DNA from: Mycolicibacterium sp. S2-37
GTDB taxonomy: Bacteria > Actinomycetota > Actinomycetes > Mycobacteriales > Mycobacteriaceae
Length of the DNA: 64,000 bases
Assembly (NCBI RefSeq): GCF_017352375.1
Contig: NZ_JAFEVR010000005.1
Coordinates: 62,001 to 126,000 of the forward strand
Direction of reading: 5' to 3'
The notes under the pieces were generated by a model. The model had not been told where the DNA came from and searched no databases. It saw only the letters and a list, made by a program, of their open reading frames with translations. The position numbers were made by a program, and so were the translations under genes. Positions 1-9,816 of this stretch are shown here, one piece after another (the stretch's first letter is position 1; each line of letters starts with the position of its first letter).

Positions 1-23
1 CTGCTGGGACCACGCGCCCACAC

Positions 24-37
24 TAGCCGCGCGGCTA
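24..37. repeat. perfect 14-bp palindrome after the first gene
   Basis: TAGCCGCGCGGCTA is a perfect palindrome just beyond the stop codon of the leftmost minus-strand gene. It has no loop and no T-run, so it is a weak terminator candidate. It could equally be an operator for a gene outside the window. Confidence 0.3.
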
Positions 38-42
38 TCGCT

Positions 43-1668
43 TCAGAACGGCAGCGATCGACCGGTGGCGGCGGCGTGGCCGGCCCGTACTCCGAACACC
101 ATCGCCGGCCCGAGCGTGCCGCCGGCGCCGCCGTACGCCTTGCCGGTCGCGCCCGCCATCGCATTGCCCGCCGCGTAGAGGCCGGGGATGGGCGTCCCGG
201 AGACATGCAGCACCCGGCCGTCGCGGTCGGTGCGCGGCCCGCCCTTGGTTCCCATCGCCCCGATCGACACCGGCACGGCGTAATAGGGTGCCGTGTCGAT
301 CGGACCGAGAGTCTGCAGTGCGGGGGAGGCCGCGTGCGGATCGCCCCAGTAGCCGTCGTAGGCACTCGCACCGCGGCCGAAGTCCGGGTCCCGTTCCTCG
401 GCGACGTGGCTGTTCCAGCTCTCCAGCGTGCGGGCCAGGCCGGCGGCGTCGATGCCGGTCTTCTCGCCGAGCTCCTCGAGGTCGGCGGAGGCGCAGAACC
501 AGTCGGGCACCGGCCCGTCGGGGTCCACCCCGAGGAACCCGTAGTGCTTGAGGTGCAGGGAGTCGAAGACGATCCAGGCGGGGTCGTTGACGTAACCGAG
601 TTTGGGGTCCAGGTACTGGAAGGCGCCTGCCATCGAGTTGTACTCGCCGGCCTCGTTGAGGAACCGCCTGCCCGCCCGGTTGACGATGATGCTGCGCGGC
701 CGGGTGCGCTCCAGGCGCACGCTGCGGCTGCGCGGATGGCCGTCGATCGTGTCGCCGGGGATCTGCACGATCGGCACCCACCAGGCCTCGCCCATGTTGG
801 CCAGGTCGGCGCCGTGCGCCATCGCCATGCGCAGACCGTCGCCGGTGTTGTTGGGCGGCGAGACCGCTCCCCGCATCGGTCCGCGCAGAAATGCCTCGAC
901 CAGACCGGCGTCCCATTCGAAGCCGCCCGTGCCGAGCACCACCGCGCGGTGGGCACGGACGCGGATCGGCTTGCCGTCGACATCGATTCGCACACCGACG
1001 ATCCGCCCGTCCTCGGCGACCAGCTCGCGCGCCCGTGCGTCGGTGTGCGGGGCGACGCCGGCATCGAGCAGCCCTTTGAGCAGGCCGGCGATGAGCGCGG
1101 TGCCCGCGACGCACAGCTCGGCGTCGGGGTCGATGTCGTCCGGCGCGGCGGCGAAGATCCGCGCCCGGGTCTCGGCGTCGATGCCCACGTTGCTGAAATC
1201 GGGCGGGAACGAGGTGATCCGGTCGTGCCACGCTCCGAGCTTCTTCAGATCGAACGGCGCCGCGGACAGTGAGCGCCCACCGCCGGGCCTGCCGCCGGGG
1301 AGTTCCGGCTTGTAGTCCGGGAAACCCTCGGCCACAGCGAATCTGAGGTCGCTGTGGGCTTCGACGAATTCCAGCATGACCGGTCCGGTGCGGACGAAGG
1401 TCTCCACCAGGTCGTCGTCCATCACGCCGAGGGACTGAGCCTGCAGATACGCCAGCGCGTCTTCGACGGGCAGCGGCCCGGCGGGGTTGCGGTCGTGCGC
1501 GGGAACCCAGACGATGCCGCCGGACACGGCCGTGGTCCCGCCGACCGTCGCGGCCTTCTCGTACACCTCCACCGCGGCGCCGTTCACCGCAGCGGCCAGG
1601 GCCGCGGCCAGTCCGGCGCCTCCGGTGCCCAGTACGACGACGTCGGTCTCGTGGTCCCAGCTGCCCAT
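43..1668 (-). CDS. FAD-dependent dehydrogenase, KstD/fumarate reductase family
   Basis: A 541-residue soluble flavoprotein of the 3-ketosteroid delta1-dehydrogenase/fumarate reductase superfamily, expected to desaturate a cyclic ketone-like substrate. The N-terminal dinucleotide motif VVLGTGGAGLAAA lies at about residues 11-23, followed by an acidic ribose-binding segment (VYEKA). The C-terminal GLYAAGNAMAG segment closes the FAD site, and a PYYAVPVSIGAMGTKGG stretch matches the region holding the active-site tyrosine in KstD enzymes. A GAGGAGG site sits 7 nt before the ATG. It follows the IclR gene by 25 nt on the same strand, so the two are probably cotranscribed. A homologue sits at 5905-7686. 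Family is clear, substrate unknown. Confidence 0.85.
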   Translation of the reverse strand: MGSWDHETDVVVLGTGGAGLAAALAAAVNGAAVEVYEKAATVGGTTAVSGGIVWVPAHDRNPAGPLPVEDALAYLQAQSLGVMDDDLVETFVRTGPVMLEFVEAHSDLRFAVAEGFPDYKPELPGGRPGGGRSLSAAPFDLKKLGAWHDRITSFPPDFSNVGIDAETRARIFAAAPDDIDPDAELCVAGTALIAGLLKGLLDAGVAPHTDARARELVAEDGRIVGVRIDVDGKPIRVRAHRAVVLGTGGFEWDAGLVEAFLRGPMRGAVSPPNNTGDGLRMAMAHGADLANMGEAWWVPIVQIPGDTIDGHPRSRSVRLERTRPRSIIVNRAGRRFLNEAGEYNSMAGAFQYLDPKLGYVNDPAWIVFDSLHLKHYGFLGVDPDGPVPDWFCASADLEELGEKTGIDAAGLARTLESWNSHVAEERDPDFGRGASAYDGYWGDPHAASPALQTLGPIDTAPYYAVPVSIGAMGTKGGPRTDRDGRVLHVSGTPIPGLYAAGNAMAGATGKAYGGAGGTLGPAMVFGVRAGHAAATGRSLPF

Positions 1669-1693
1669 GGGCGTTCCTCCTCGAGCGGATCGA

Positions 1694-2401
1694 CTAGATG
1701 ATCGCGGCCAGTTCCTGAGCCGCTCGGATCACGGCGTCCCGGCCGCCGAGCACGACATCCTCCCGGTGGGAGATCAGGTTGATGCACGTCGGCGGTGACG
1801 GCGGCCGGCGCCGCACCGGGACGGCCAACCCGTAGGTGTTGGGTTCGACCTCGCCGTGGGTGATGATCCAGCCCTGTTCACGGGCCAGCGGCACCAAGTC
1901 GCGCTCGCCGGGCCGCGGGGGCATGCTCGCCAGCAGTGCGATCCCGGCGGCGCCGCGGTCGAGCGGATAGCGGCTGCCCTCGTGAAAGGACAGTTGATAG
2001 GAGTCGTTGGTCGGCACGATGACGGCGACCGCCACCTGCTGGTCCCCCTCGGCCACCAGCAGCGACACCGTGGTGCCGAGTTCGTCGGCGAGGCCGCGCA
2101 GCACCGGGATGCTTAGTGTGCGCACGTTGTTGTCGAACGACGCGCCCAGCAGCGCCAGTCCGGTGGCGGGGCGGTATCGACCGTCCTCACCCTTGGCGAC
2201 GTAACGGAACTGGGTCAACGTCCCGAGGAGTCGGTAGGCGATCGTCCGGTGCACGCCCACGTGGTCGGCCACCTGCTGCACGGTCAACCCGGCCGGGGCG
2301 GTGGCCACCGCCTGGAGCGCCGACAACCCCCTGGCCAGCGTCTGTGACCCCGCGGCCGGTTTCTCCGGCATCACCTTGTCCGGTCCCTTGACAGACGTCA
2401 T
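1694..2401 (-). CDS. IclR-family transcriptional regulator
   Basis: A 235-residue regulator. The N-terminal winged helix (about residues 18-75) contains the IclR-type run SQTLARGLSALQAV followed by the helix-turn-helix around VQQVADHVGVHRTIAYRLL. The rest is the effector-binding domain, with ILxG-like and GAAGIALLA segments typical of the fold. It is divergent from the mhpC-mhpA-mhpB operon across about 105 nt and upstream of the KstD-like gene at 43-1668. Established precedent: IclR proteins (such as MhpR) commonly activate meta-cleavage operons. I infer that it controls the divergent operon, its own operon, or both. The ligand cannot be read from sequence. Confidence 0.88.
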   Translation of the reverse strand: MTSVKGPDKVMPEKPAAGSQTLARGLSALQAVATAPAGLTVQQVADHVGVHRTIAYRLLGTLTQFRYVAKGEDGRYRPATGLALLGASFDNNVRTLSIPVLRGLADELGTTVSLLVAEGDQQVAVAVIVPTNDSYQLSFHEGSRYPLDRGAAGIALLASMPPRPGERDLVPLAREQGWIITHGEVEPNTYGLAVPVRRRPPSPPTCINLISHREDVVLGGRDAVIRAAQELAAII

Positions 2402-2506
2402 CGCGAGAGTGATGCTCTAAAGATAGTGCACATTAATGAGCGATATTAGCACAAAATACTATCGATAAAAGAGAATGACGTTTCCGCATCGGAGGGAGAG
2501 CGGTTC
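2402..2506. promoter_or_regulatory. divergent promoter region between iclR and the mhp-type operon
   Basis: A distinctly AT-rich stretch (2418-2475) in GC-rich surroundings, holding the promoters for both directions. It contains GATAGT (2422-2427) and its inverse ACTATC (2458-2463), and an outer GTGC...GCAC pair at about 2427-2452, consistent with an IclR binding region. GGAGGG at 2491-2496 is the ribosome binding site for the GTG start at 2507. Confidence 0.55.
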
Positions 2507-3373
2507 GTGGCAGAGCACGAAAGTGTGTGGAGCGATCTCCAGGGTGTCCCCTTCGCACAGGGTTACCTCGACGCCGGCGGGGTGCGCACGCGCTACCTGC
2601 ACGCCGGTGACACCGCCAAGCCGCCTCTGGTGTTCCTGCACGGATCCGGTGGCCACGCCGAGGCCTACGTCCGCAATCTCGAATCGCACGCCGAACACTT
2701 CTCGACGTGGTCGATCGACATGCTCGGTCACGGTTACACCGACAAGCCGGGCCACCCCCTCGAGGTCCGGCACTACGTCGACCACCTGCGCGCGTTCCTC
2801 GACGCCGTCGGCGCCGAGAAGGCCCACATCAGCGGCGAATCGCTCGGCGGATGGGTGGCGGCCCGGCTGGCTTCCGACCACGGCGACCGCGTGCACCGGC
2901 TGGTGCTCAACACCGCGGGCGGTTCCCAGGCCGATCCGGAGGTGATGAAGCGCATCGTCACCCTGTCGATGGCCGCCGCGGAGGACCCGAGCTGTGATAC
3001 GGTCACCGCCCGCATCAAGTGGCTGATGGCCGACAAAACAAAGGATTACGCGGACATCGTGGCGAGCCGCCAGCGCGTGTACCGCCAGCCGGGGTTCGTC
3101 GCGGCGATGCGCGACATCATGGCGCTGCAGGATCCCGACATCCGCGCCCGCAATCTTCTCGGTCCTGCCGAGTACGGCGCGATCACCGCCCCGACCCTGG
3201 TGGTATGGACCAGTGACGATCCGACCGCCGATGTGGAGGAGGGCCGTCGCATCGCGTCGATGATCCCCGGCGCCCGGTTCGAAGTGATGCCCGGCTGCGG
3301 CCACTGGCCGCAGTACGAGGACCCCAAGACCTTCAACCGACTGCACCTGGACTTCCTGCGGGGGCGTCCGTGA
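2507..3373 (+). CDS. mhpC: alpha/beta hydrolase, MhpC-like meta-cleavage product hydrolase
   Basis: A 288-residue alpha/beta hydrolase expected to split the C-C bond of a ring-cleavage product made by the MhpB-type dioxygenase encoded downstream. The oxyanion segment FLHGSGG is at about residue 44, the nucleophile elbow SGESLGGW puts Ser near 111, an acidic residue lies in VVWTSDDPT, and the catalytic His is in GCGHWPQ near 265. Length is normal. The GTG start is fixed by GGAGGG 10 nt upstream. Its stop overlaps the mhpA-like GTG as GTGA. First gene of a nine-gene operon. Identification as MhpC rather than another C-C hydrolase is based mainly on the neighbouring genes. Confidence 0.82.
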   Translation: MAEHESVWSDLQGVPFAQGYLDAGGVRTRYLHAGDTAKPPLVFLHGSGGHAEAYVRNLESHAEHFSTWSIDMLGHGYTDKPGHPLEVRHYVDHLRAFLDAVGAEKAHISGESLGGWVAARLASDHGDRVHRLVLNTAGGSQADPEVMKRIVTLSMAAAEDPSCDTVTARIKWLMADKTKDYADIVASRQRVYRQPGFVAAMRDIMALQDPDIRARNLLGPAEYGAITAPTLVVWTSDDPTADVEEGRRIASMIPGARFEVMPGCGHWPQYEDPKTFNRLHLDFLRGRP

Positions 3374-5043
3374 GCCCGGACGTCGTCATCGTCGGCGCAG
3401 GACCCGTGGGTCTGACGCTGGCCAACATCCTTGGCGGACAGGGGGTTCGCACCCTGATCGTCGAGGAGCGCGACACCCTCATCGACTACCCCCGTGGCGT
3501 GGGCCTCGATGACGAGGCGCTGCGAACGTTCCAGTCGATCGGCCTGGTCGACGCGGTCCTACCCCACACCGTCCCCAATCAGATCCTGCGGTTCTTCGAC
3601 GGCAATCGCCGCCTGCTCGCCGAAATGGCTCCGCCCGACGCCCGGTTCGGATGGCCCAAGCGCAACGGATTCGTCCAGCCCATGGTCGACGCCGAGCTGC
3701 TCGCCGGCCTGGACCGATTCGCCCACGTCGAGGTGCGCTGGGGTCAGAAAATGCTGTCCTGCAGGCAGAATGCGGACGGTGTGGCGGTCGAACTACCGGC
3801 TGAGACGATGCAGGCCCGCTATCTCGTCGGCTGCGACGGGGGCCGCAGCGCCACCCGGCGCCTGATGGGGGTGTCGTTCGACGGCACCACCTCCCCGACG
3901 CGCTGGCTCGTGGTCGATCTCGCCAACGACCCGCTGGGTCACCCCAACAGCGAAGTGGGAGCAGACCCGGCCCGCCCGTACGCCTCCATCGCGATCGCGC
4001 ACGGGATCCGGCGCTTCGAGTTCATGATCCACGGACACGAAACCGACGAGCAGGCAGAGGATCCGGCGTTCATCCGTTCGATGCTGAGCCGGTTGGTGCC
4101 CTACCCCGACCGCGTCGACATCATTCGGCACCGGCTCTACACCCACCACTCACGGATCGCGAGCACGTTCCGCCAGGACCGGATGTTCCTGGCCGGTGAC
4201 GCCGCCCACCTCATGCCGGTCTGGCAGGGCCAGGGCTACAACAGCGGCATCCGCGACGCGGCCAACCTCGGCTGGAAGCTCGCGGCGGTCGTCAATGGTC
4301 AGGCCGAGGACGCGCTGCTCGACACCTACGACGTCGAACGCCGCAAGCACGCCCGCGCGATGATCGATCTGTCCACCCTGGTGGGCCGTGTCATCTCTCC
4401 CACCAATCGCCACGTCGCGAGTCTGCGCGACAAGGTCATTCGCGGCGCATCGGTGGTGCCCACACTCAAACGCTACGTACTGGAGATGCGGTTCAAACCG
4501 ATGCCGCGCTACGAGCAGGGTGCGGTCCACCATGCGCAGACACCGACCGCGACCTCACCGGTCGGCACGCTGTTCGTCCAGCCCCGCGTCGACACCCGCG
4601 AACAGCGCAACGTCCTGCTCGACGAGGTGCTCGGCACCGGGTTCGCGGTGCTGTGCTGGAACAACAATCCACGCGCGCTGCTCGGAGCGCAGGCCTTCGA
4701 CCGGTGGCGGGCGCTCGGCGCGCGGTTCATCGCCGCCCGGCCGAGCACCCAGCTGCACTGGACAGGGCACGACGATCCCGACGTGATCGTCGTCGGCGAC
4801 ACCACCGGTGCGCTGAAGAAGTGGTTCGACGCGCACAGCGAATCGGTGCTGTTCCTACGTCCGGACCGCTGCATCGCCGGCGCGTGCATCGCCCAGCGTG
4901 CCCCCGAGACCAGCACCGCGCTCTTCGGTGTTCTCCATCTGACCCAGGGAGGAGGCAATGGTCACCATGGCGGAAATCGCCCTGTGCTGCATGTCGCACA
5001 GCCCGCTCCTGAATCTACCGGGACCGTCGCAGGAACTCCTTGA
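3370..5043 (+). CDS. mhpA: FAD-dependent aromatic hydroxylase, MhpA-like
   Basis: A 557-residue FAD monooxygenase closely resembling 3-(3-hydroxyphenyl)propionate hydroxylase, which ortho-hydroxylates a phenol to a catechol using NADH and O2. Seen: [14 protein letters not shown] at residues 5-18, [22 protein letters not shown] (abridged: [14 protein letters not shown] near residue 40), the DG motif [12 protein letters not shown], the FAD segment [20 protein letters not shown] near residue 276 and the C-terminal thioredoxin-like portion. Length equals the E. coli enzyme within a few residues. The gene runs 86 nt into the next gene, much longer than the 4-nt overlaps elsewhere in the operon. 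The actual substrate may be a larger phenol than phenylpropionate. Confidence 0.88.
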   Translation: MSPDVVIVGAGPVGLTLANILGGQGVRTLIVEERDTLIDYPRGVGLDDEALRTFQSIGLVDAVLPHTVPNQILRFFDGNRRLLAEMAPPDARFGWPKRNGFVQPMVDAELLAGLDRFAHVEVRWGQKMLSCRQNADGVAVELPAETMQARYLVGCDGGRSATRRLMGVSFDGTTSPTRWLVVDLANDPLGHPNSEVGADPARPYASIAIAHGIRRFEFMIHGHETDEQAEDPAFIRSMLSRLVPYPDRVDIIRHRLYTHHSRIASTFRQDRMFLAGDAAHLMPVWQGQGYNSGIRDAANLGWKLAAVVNGQAEDALLDTYDVERRKHARAMIDLSTLVGRVISPTNRHVASLRDKVIRGASVVPTLKRYVLEMRFKPMPRYEQGAVHHAQTPTATSPVGTLFVQPRVDTREQRNVLLDEVLGTGFAVLCWNNNPRALLGAQAFDRWRALGARFIAARPSTQLHWTGHDDPDVIVVGDTTGALKKWFDAHSESVLFLRPDRCIAGACIAQRAPETSTALFGVLHLTQGGGNGHHGGNRPVLHVAQPAPESTGTVAGTP

Positions 5044-5908
5044 CGACATCGCCGCCGAATTGACCGCGGCCCGCGACTTCGTCTCCGAGTTCGACCCCGA
5101 ACTGGTGGTCACCTTCTCCCCGGACCACTACAACGGGTTCTTCTACAAGCTGATGCCGCCGTTCTGCGTCGGCACCTCAGCCCGGGGCGTCGGTGACTAC
5201 GGCACCCACGCCGGACCCCTCGACGTGCCGCGGGAACTGGCAGACGAGTTGGCGGCCGCGGTGCTCGAAGCCGGTGTGGATGTGGCCATCTCGGCCAGCA
5301 TGGACGTCGATCACGGCACCGTGCAGCCGCTGGAGAAGCTCTTCGGCGACGCCACCGCCCGGCCTGTCATCCCGGTGTTCTGCAACTCCGTCGCGACCCC
5401 GCTGGGTCCGCTGCGGCGGACCCGCGCACTGGGGACGGCGATCGGCGGGTACCTGGGGACGCTGAACAAGCGGGTGCTGGTCATCGGATCCGGCGGCCTG
5501 TCCCACGACCCGCCCGTGCCGACACTGGCGACCGCCCCTCCGGCAGCGCTGGACCGTATCGTGCACGGCGCGCCGATGAGCGCGGAGCAGCGCACGGCCC
5601 GCCAGGGTGCGGTGATCGAGGCCGCCCGCGCGTTCGCGCACGGGGACAGTCCGCTGCAGCCGTTGAATCCGGCCTGGGATCAGTCCTTCCTCGAGATCCT
5701 CGACGAGGGCTGGCTGACCGACCTCGACGGTTGGTCCAACGCGTTCATCACCCGCGAGGGCGGCAACTCCGGTCACGAGATCCGCACCTGGGTGGCCGCC
5801 TTCGCCGCGCTGGCCGCCAACGGCGAGTACCGCACGCAACAGCGGTTCTACCGCGCCGCACCCGAACTCATCGCCGGCTTCGCGATCCGCACGGCGGTAC
5901 TCACATGA
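4958..5908 (+). CDS. mhpB: extradiol ring-cleavage dioxygenase, MhpB-like
   Basis: A 316-residue type III (LigB-like) Fe(II) extradiol dioxygenase matching 2,3-dihydroxyphenylpropionate 1,2-dioxygenase over its whole length. The N-terminal CCMSHSPLL carries a metal-ligand His, followed by [33 protein letters not shown]-type [10 protein letters not shown] and the C-terminal [17 protein letters not shown] segment ([15 protein letters not shown]). These are the signature blocks of MhpB. The start is an ATG after AGGAGG. An internal ATG three codons on is also possible, but the start cannot move further because HSPLL is required. Its reading frame overlaps mhpA by 86 nt and its stop overlaps the next start (ATGA). 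Confidence 0.9.
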   Translation: MVTMAEIALCCMSHSPLLNLPGPSQELLDDIAAELTAARDFVSEFDPELVVTFSPDHYNGFFYKLMPPFCVGTSARGVGDYGTHAGPLDVPRELADELAAAVLEAGVDVAISASMDVDHGTVQPLEKLFGDATARPVIPVFCNSVATPLGPLRRTRALGTAIGGYLGTLNKRVLVIGSGGLSHDPPVPTLATAPPAALDRIVHGAPMSAEQRTARQGAVIEAARAFAHGDSPLQPLNPAWDQSFLEILDEGWLTDLDGWSNAFITREGGNSGHEIRTWVAAFAALAANGEYRTQQRFYRAAPELIAGFAIRTAVLT

Positions 5909-7686
5909 GCGTCAGCCCTGCCTTCGACACCGAGGTCGACGTGCTGGTCGTGGGCTCCGGCGGCGGCGGCATGACCGCTGCGCTCACCGCCGACGCCGAA
6001 GGCCTCGACACCATCGTGGTCGAGAAGGCCGCCCACTTCGGCGGGTCGACCGCCCTGTCCGGCGGCGGCATCTGGGTGCCCGGGGCGCCGTCACAGCGTG
6101 CCGCGGGCTACACACCCGACCCCGATTCGGTCTTCGGCTACCTCAAGCAGATCACCGGAGGCCTGGTCAGCGACGTGCGCCTGCGGACCTATGTCGAGGC
6201 CGCGCCCGAGATGATGGAGTTCCTCGAACGGCTCAGTCCGTGGTTCGAATTCGTGTGGAAGCCCGGGTATGCCGACTACTACCCGGAATTGCCCGGCGGA
6301 TCCGAACTGGGGAGCACGATCAACGTCCCGGCGATCGACCTGCGCACTCTCGGCGACGAGGAGCAGCATCTGCTGCAGCCCCTGGCCCTCGCGCCGAAGG
6401 GAATCTGGTTCGCACCGAAGGACCTTCGGCTGTTCTACCAGGTGCGGCAGAACTGGCGCGGCAAGGCGGTGCTGGTCAAGTTGATCTGGCGGATGGTGCG
6501 GGCCCGCGTGTTCGGTGACCGCATGGCCGCGATCGGACAGTCTCTGGCTGCGCGGATGCGGCTGGCCCTCAAACAGCAGGACATCCCGCTGTGGCTGAAC
6601 GCGCCGATGACCGAACTGCTCACCGATTCCGACGGCGCGGTGATCGGGGCCGTGGTCGAACGCGACGGCGTACCACACCGCATCCGCGCCCGGCGCGGCG
6701 TCGTGCTCGCCGCCGGCGGCTTCGACCACGACATGGATTGGCGCAGAGAACACCTGCCGCTGCTGGAAAAGGACTGGAGCTTCGGCAATCCGGCCAACAT
6801 GGGCGACGGCATCCGGGCCGCCGAGAAGGTCGGTGCGGCCACCGAACTCCTCGACGAGGCCTGGTGGTTCCCCGCGATGTGCTGGCCCGACGGCCGACTG
6901 CAGTTCATGCTCAACGAACGCATGATGCCCGCCCAGTTCGTGGTCAACGGTGACGGGAAGCGGTTCATCAACGAGGCCGCGCCTTACATGGATTTCGCAC
7001 ACGCGATGATCGAAGGGCAGCGATCCGGCGTCGATCACATCCCGTGCTGGCTGATCACCGACATCCGCTCGTTCCACCGCTACGTGGTCGGCGGCCACCT
7101 GCCCATCCCGAAAGTGCCGTTCGCGCCGGTGCCCACCGGGTGGAAGGTGCCGAAGGCCTGGCTGGACTCCGGTGTGGTCAAACAAGCCGACAGCTGGGAC
7201 GACATGGCCCGCCAGCTCGGCGTGCCGCCGGAGAACCTGCGCGCGACCGCCGAGCGGTTCAACCAACTCGCCCGCAGCGGCCACGACGACGACTTCAATC
7301 GCGGCGACAGCGCCTACGACAACTACTACGGCGATCCGACGCTGCCCAACCCGAACCTGCACCCCCTGGGCAAGCCGCCCTACTACGCGTTCCAGATCAT
7401 CCTCGGTGACCTCGGGACGTCGGGCGGTCTGCGCACCGACGAGCACGCCCGGGTCCTACGCGCCGACGACTCGGTGATTCCGGGTCTGTACGCGGTGGGC
7501 AACAACTCGGCCGCGGTGATGGGCCGCAGTTACGCAGGTGCGGGCGCGACCATCGGCCCTGCCATGACCTTCGGCTACGTCGCTGCCAAACACCTCGCGG
7601 CGGTGATCCAGCCCGGCGGCGGCAGCCCGGCACCCCCGATCAGCAACCCGAGTCCAACGCCCACCCCAACCGGAGGTAGCACGTGA
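5905..7686 (+). CDS. FAD-dependent dehydrogenase, KstD-like
   Basis: A 593-residue flavoprotein, longer than the homologue at 43-1668, of the 3-ketosteroid delta1-dehydrogenase family. [15 protein letters not shown] (about residues 12-26) binds [18 protein letters not shown] follows, and the C-terminal [20 protein letters not shown] completes the FAD site. [18 protein letters not shown] corresponds to the catalytic Tyr/Gly region of KstD. The last ~20 residues are a Pro/Ser-rich tail. The ATG overlaps the mhpB stop (ATGA), and its own stop overlaps the next GTG. Position in an mhp-type operon suggests ring desaturation/aromatisation before hydroxylation and meta-cleavage, as in steroid ring A chemistry; that link is inference. 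Confidence 0.85.
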   Translation: MSVSPAFDTEVDVLVVGSGGGGMTAALTADAEGLDTIVVEKAAHFGGSTALSGGGIWVPGAPSQRAAGYTPDPDSVFGYLKQITGGLVSDVRLRTYVEAAPEMMEFLERLSPWFEFVWKPGYADYYPELPGGSELGSTINVPAIDLRTLGDEEQHLLQPLALAPKGIWFAPKDLRLFYQVRQNWRGKAVLVKLIWRMVRARVFGDRMAAIGQSLAARMRLALKQQDIPLWLNAPMTELLTDSDGAVIGAVVERDGVPHRIRARRGVVLAAGGFDHDMDWRREHLPLLEKDWSFGNPANMGDGIRAAEKVGAATELLDEAWWFPAMCWPDGRLQFMLNERMMPAQFVVNGDGKRFINEAAPYMDFAHAMIEGQRSGVDHIPCWLITDIRSFHRYVVGGHLPIPKVPFAPVPTGWKVPKAWLDSGVVKQADSWDDMARQLGVPPENLRATAERFNQLARSGHDDDFNRGDSAYDNYYGDPTLPNPNLHPLGKPPYYAFQIILGDLGTSGGLRTDEHARVLRADDSVIPGLYAVGNNSAAVMGRSYAGAGATIGPAMTFGYVAAKHLAAVIQPGGGSPAPPISNPSPTPTPTGGST

Positions 7687-9002
7687 AAATCTCGCTCTTC
7701 TACGAATTCCCGCTGCCGCGGCCGTGGTCGGAAGACGACGAACACCAGTTGTTCCAGCACGGTCTGGACGAGGTCGAAGCGGCCGACAAGGCAGGCTTCT
7801 CGACGGTCTGGCTGACCGAGCACCACTTCCTCGAGGAGTACTGCCACTCCACAGCACCGGAGATGTTCCTGGCCGCGGCGAGTCAGCGCACCAAGGACAT
7901 CCGCCTCGGCTTCGGCGTGATGCACCTGCCACCGGCGATCAACCACCCCGCGCGCATCGCCGAGCGGGTGTCCACCCTGGACCACCTGTCCAACGGCCGC
8001 GTGGAATTCGGCACCGGCGAAGGCTCTTCGGTCGCCGAACTCGGTGGGTTCAACATCGACCCTGCCGACAAGCGCGCCCAGTGGGAAGAAGCGCTCGAGG
8101 TGACCATCCGGTCGATGGTCGAGGCGCCGTTCAGCGGATTCAAGGGCGAGCACATCGAGATGCCGGCCCGCAACGTCATCCCGAAGCCGCTGCAGAAGCC
8201 CCACCCGCCGGTGTGGGTGGCCTGCACCCGTCCGTCGTCGGTGCAGATGGCCGCCCAGAAGGCAATCGGCGCACTGAGTTTCGCCTACACCGGACCCGAA
8301 GCCCTCAAGGAGCGGGTGGACGGTTACTACCGCGAGTTCGAGGAGCAGGGCACGCCGGTCACTCCGGCGATCAACCCGAATCTGCTGGCCATCGGCGGCG
8401 ACCTGTCGATGATGGTCGCCAAGAGCGACGAAGAAGCCCTGGCGCGCCTCGGTATCGGCGGTGGCTTCTTCTCGTTCGGGATCATGCACTACTACCTGAC
8501 CGGTATGCACACCCCGGGCCGCACCGGCGTATGGGAGCTCTACGAGAAGGCGGTCAAGGAGGATCCGACCCTGGCCTACGGCCCCGGCCGCGGTGCGATC
8601 GGATCGCCCGACACCGTGCGGGAGTTCCTGCGCGGCTACGAGGCCAGCGGGGTGGACGAGATCATCCTGCTGCTCAATCCGCGCAGCCACGAGGGCACGA
8701 TGGAGTCGATCGAGATCATGGGCCGGGAGATCCTGCCCGAGTTCATCGAACGCGACGCCAAAGCCGTTGCCGACAAGGCGAAGCGCCTCGAACCGGTCAT
8801 CGAGAAGGTCGAGGCGCGTCGGCAGCCGTCGGATGCGCCGCTGTTCGACGAGACCTACTCGTTCGGCGGTCTACCGACCGGGCGCGGCGGCAAGTTCACC
8901 GCGGGCGAGATCCCCGAGGCCATGGCCGAGATCAACGAGGGCCGCGTGAAGGCCGCGCAGCAGGAGAAGCAGGCCAAGGCGGTCAAGGAAGCCTCGGGCT
9001 AA
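7683..9002 (+). CDS. luciferase-like (LLM) flavin-dependent monooxygenase
   Basis: A 439-residue bacterial-luciferase-fold enzyme (TIM barrel), longer than the usual ~340-370 because of a charged Lys/Glu-rich C-terminal extension after about residue 360. Diagnostic blocks are WLTEHHFLEEYC, GFGVMHLPPAINHPARIAE, TLDHLSNGRVEFGTGEGSS and RNVIPKPLQKPHPPVWVA. Such enzymes hydroxylate or insert oxygen using reduced FMN supplied by a separate reductase. The FMN reductase at 10818-11426 in the same operon is the obvious partner. GTG start overlaps the previous stop. Substrate unknown; a Baeyer-Villiger type role is possible. Confidence 0.82.
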   Translation: MKISLFYEFPLPRPWSEDDEHQLFQHGLDEVEAADKAGFSTVWLTEHHFLEEYCHSTAPEMFLAAASQRTKDIRLGFGVMHLPPAINHPARIAERVSTLDHLSNGRVEFGTGEGSSVAELGGFNIDPADKRAQWEEALEVTIRSMVEAPFSGFKGEHIEMPARNVIPKPLQKPHPPVWVACTRPSSVQMAAQKAIGALSFAYTGPEALKERVDGYYREFEEQGTPVTPAINPNLLAIGGDLSMMVAKSDEEALARLGIGGGFFSFGIMHYYLTGMHTPGRTGVWELYEKAVKEDPTLAYGPGRGAIGSPDTVREFLRGYEASGVDEIILLLNPRSHEGTMESIEIMGREILPEFIERDAKAVADKAKRLEPVIEKVEARRQPSDAPLFDETYSFGGLPTGRGGKFTAGEIPEAMAEINEGRVKAAQQEKQAKAVKEASG

Positions 9003-9815
9003 GTGGCAGGCATCGAACAGCTGTGGCGCTACGACGGTAGGCGGGTCGTCGTCACCGGTTGCGCATCGGGTATCGGTGCGCACCTGGTCCGGCAGCTGGG
9101 CGAGCTCGGCGCTCAGGTCGTGGGCCTGGACCTGCGGCGGCCCGCGGGCGAACTCGAGGAGTTCGTCCAAATAGACCTGTCTCAGCAGGTTTCGATCGAC
9201 CATGCGGTGGCCGCGATCGGCGGCGATGTCGACGTGGTGTTCAACGTCGCGGGAGTGTCGTCGGGCATCGGTGATCCGCCGCTGGTGGTACGGATCAACT
9301 TCCTGGGCACCCGGCACTTCACCGAGGCGATGCTGCCCCGGCTGCGGCCGGGATCGTCCGTGGTCAGCGTGTCGTCACTGGCGGCCGCGTCCTACCTCGA
9401 CAACGCGCAGACGACCGGCGCTCTGGTGCGGACGACCACCATGGAGGACGGAGTCGCCTGGTGTGCCGATCATCCCGAGGCCCTCGCCGACGGCGGGTAC
9501 CGGTTGGCCAAGGAGGCACTGATCCTCTACACCATGCGCAGCGCCGGGCCGCTCGGGGCCCGTGGCATCCGGATCAACTGCACCGGGCCAGGAGTCACCG
9601 AGACGCCGATCCTCGACCAGTTGCGTACCGCCTACGGCCCGGCCTATCTCGACGACATCCCCAAACCGCTCGGCCGGGTGTCGGATCCGGAGGAACAGTC
9701 CGCGGTCCTGCTGTTCCTCGGCAGCGACGCAGCCAGTTACATCACCGGGCAGATCATCTGGGTCGACGGTGGAAATCTCGCAGGCCGGATGGCCGCGACC
9801 TTGGAAGGACAGTGA
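9003..9815 (+). CDS. short-chain dehydrogenase/reductase, 3-alpha-HSD-like
   Basis: A 270-residue classical SDR. The cofactor motif VVVTGCASGIG is at residues 15-25, NVAG follows at about 81, and the catalytic Ser sits in SVSSLAA with Tyr/Lys in YRLAKEA. The unusually long insertion between Ser and Tyr (an ATTGALVRTTTMEDGVAWC-like stretch) resembles the 3-alpha-hydroxysteroid/carveol dehydrogenase subgroup. The GTG start is immediately adjacent to the preceding stop codon. It probably oxidises a ring hydroxyl in the same pathway as the KstD-like enzyme; the exact alcohol is not deducible. Confidence 0.82.
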   Translation: MAGIEQLWRYDGRRVVVTGCASGIGAHLVRQLGELGAQVVGLDLRRPAGELEEFVQIDLSQQVSIDHAVAAIGGDVDVVFNVAGVSSGIGDPPLVVRINFLGTRHFTEAMLPRLRPGSSVVSVSSLAAASYLDNAQTTGALVRTTTMEDGVAWCADHPEALADGGYRLAKEALILYTMRSAGPLGARGIRINCTGPGVTETPILDQLRTAYGPAYLDDIPKPLGRVSDPEEQSAVLLFLGSDAASYITGQIIWVDGGNLAGRMAATLEGQ

Positions 9816-9816
9816 C

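Noticed and set aside
6091..7446. A 451-codon antisense frame across the KstD-like gene
   Set aside because: Composition is typical of a shadow frame, and the sense strand has convincing FAD motifs and coupled starts and stops.
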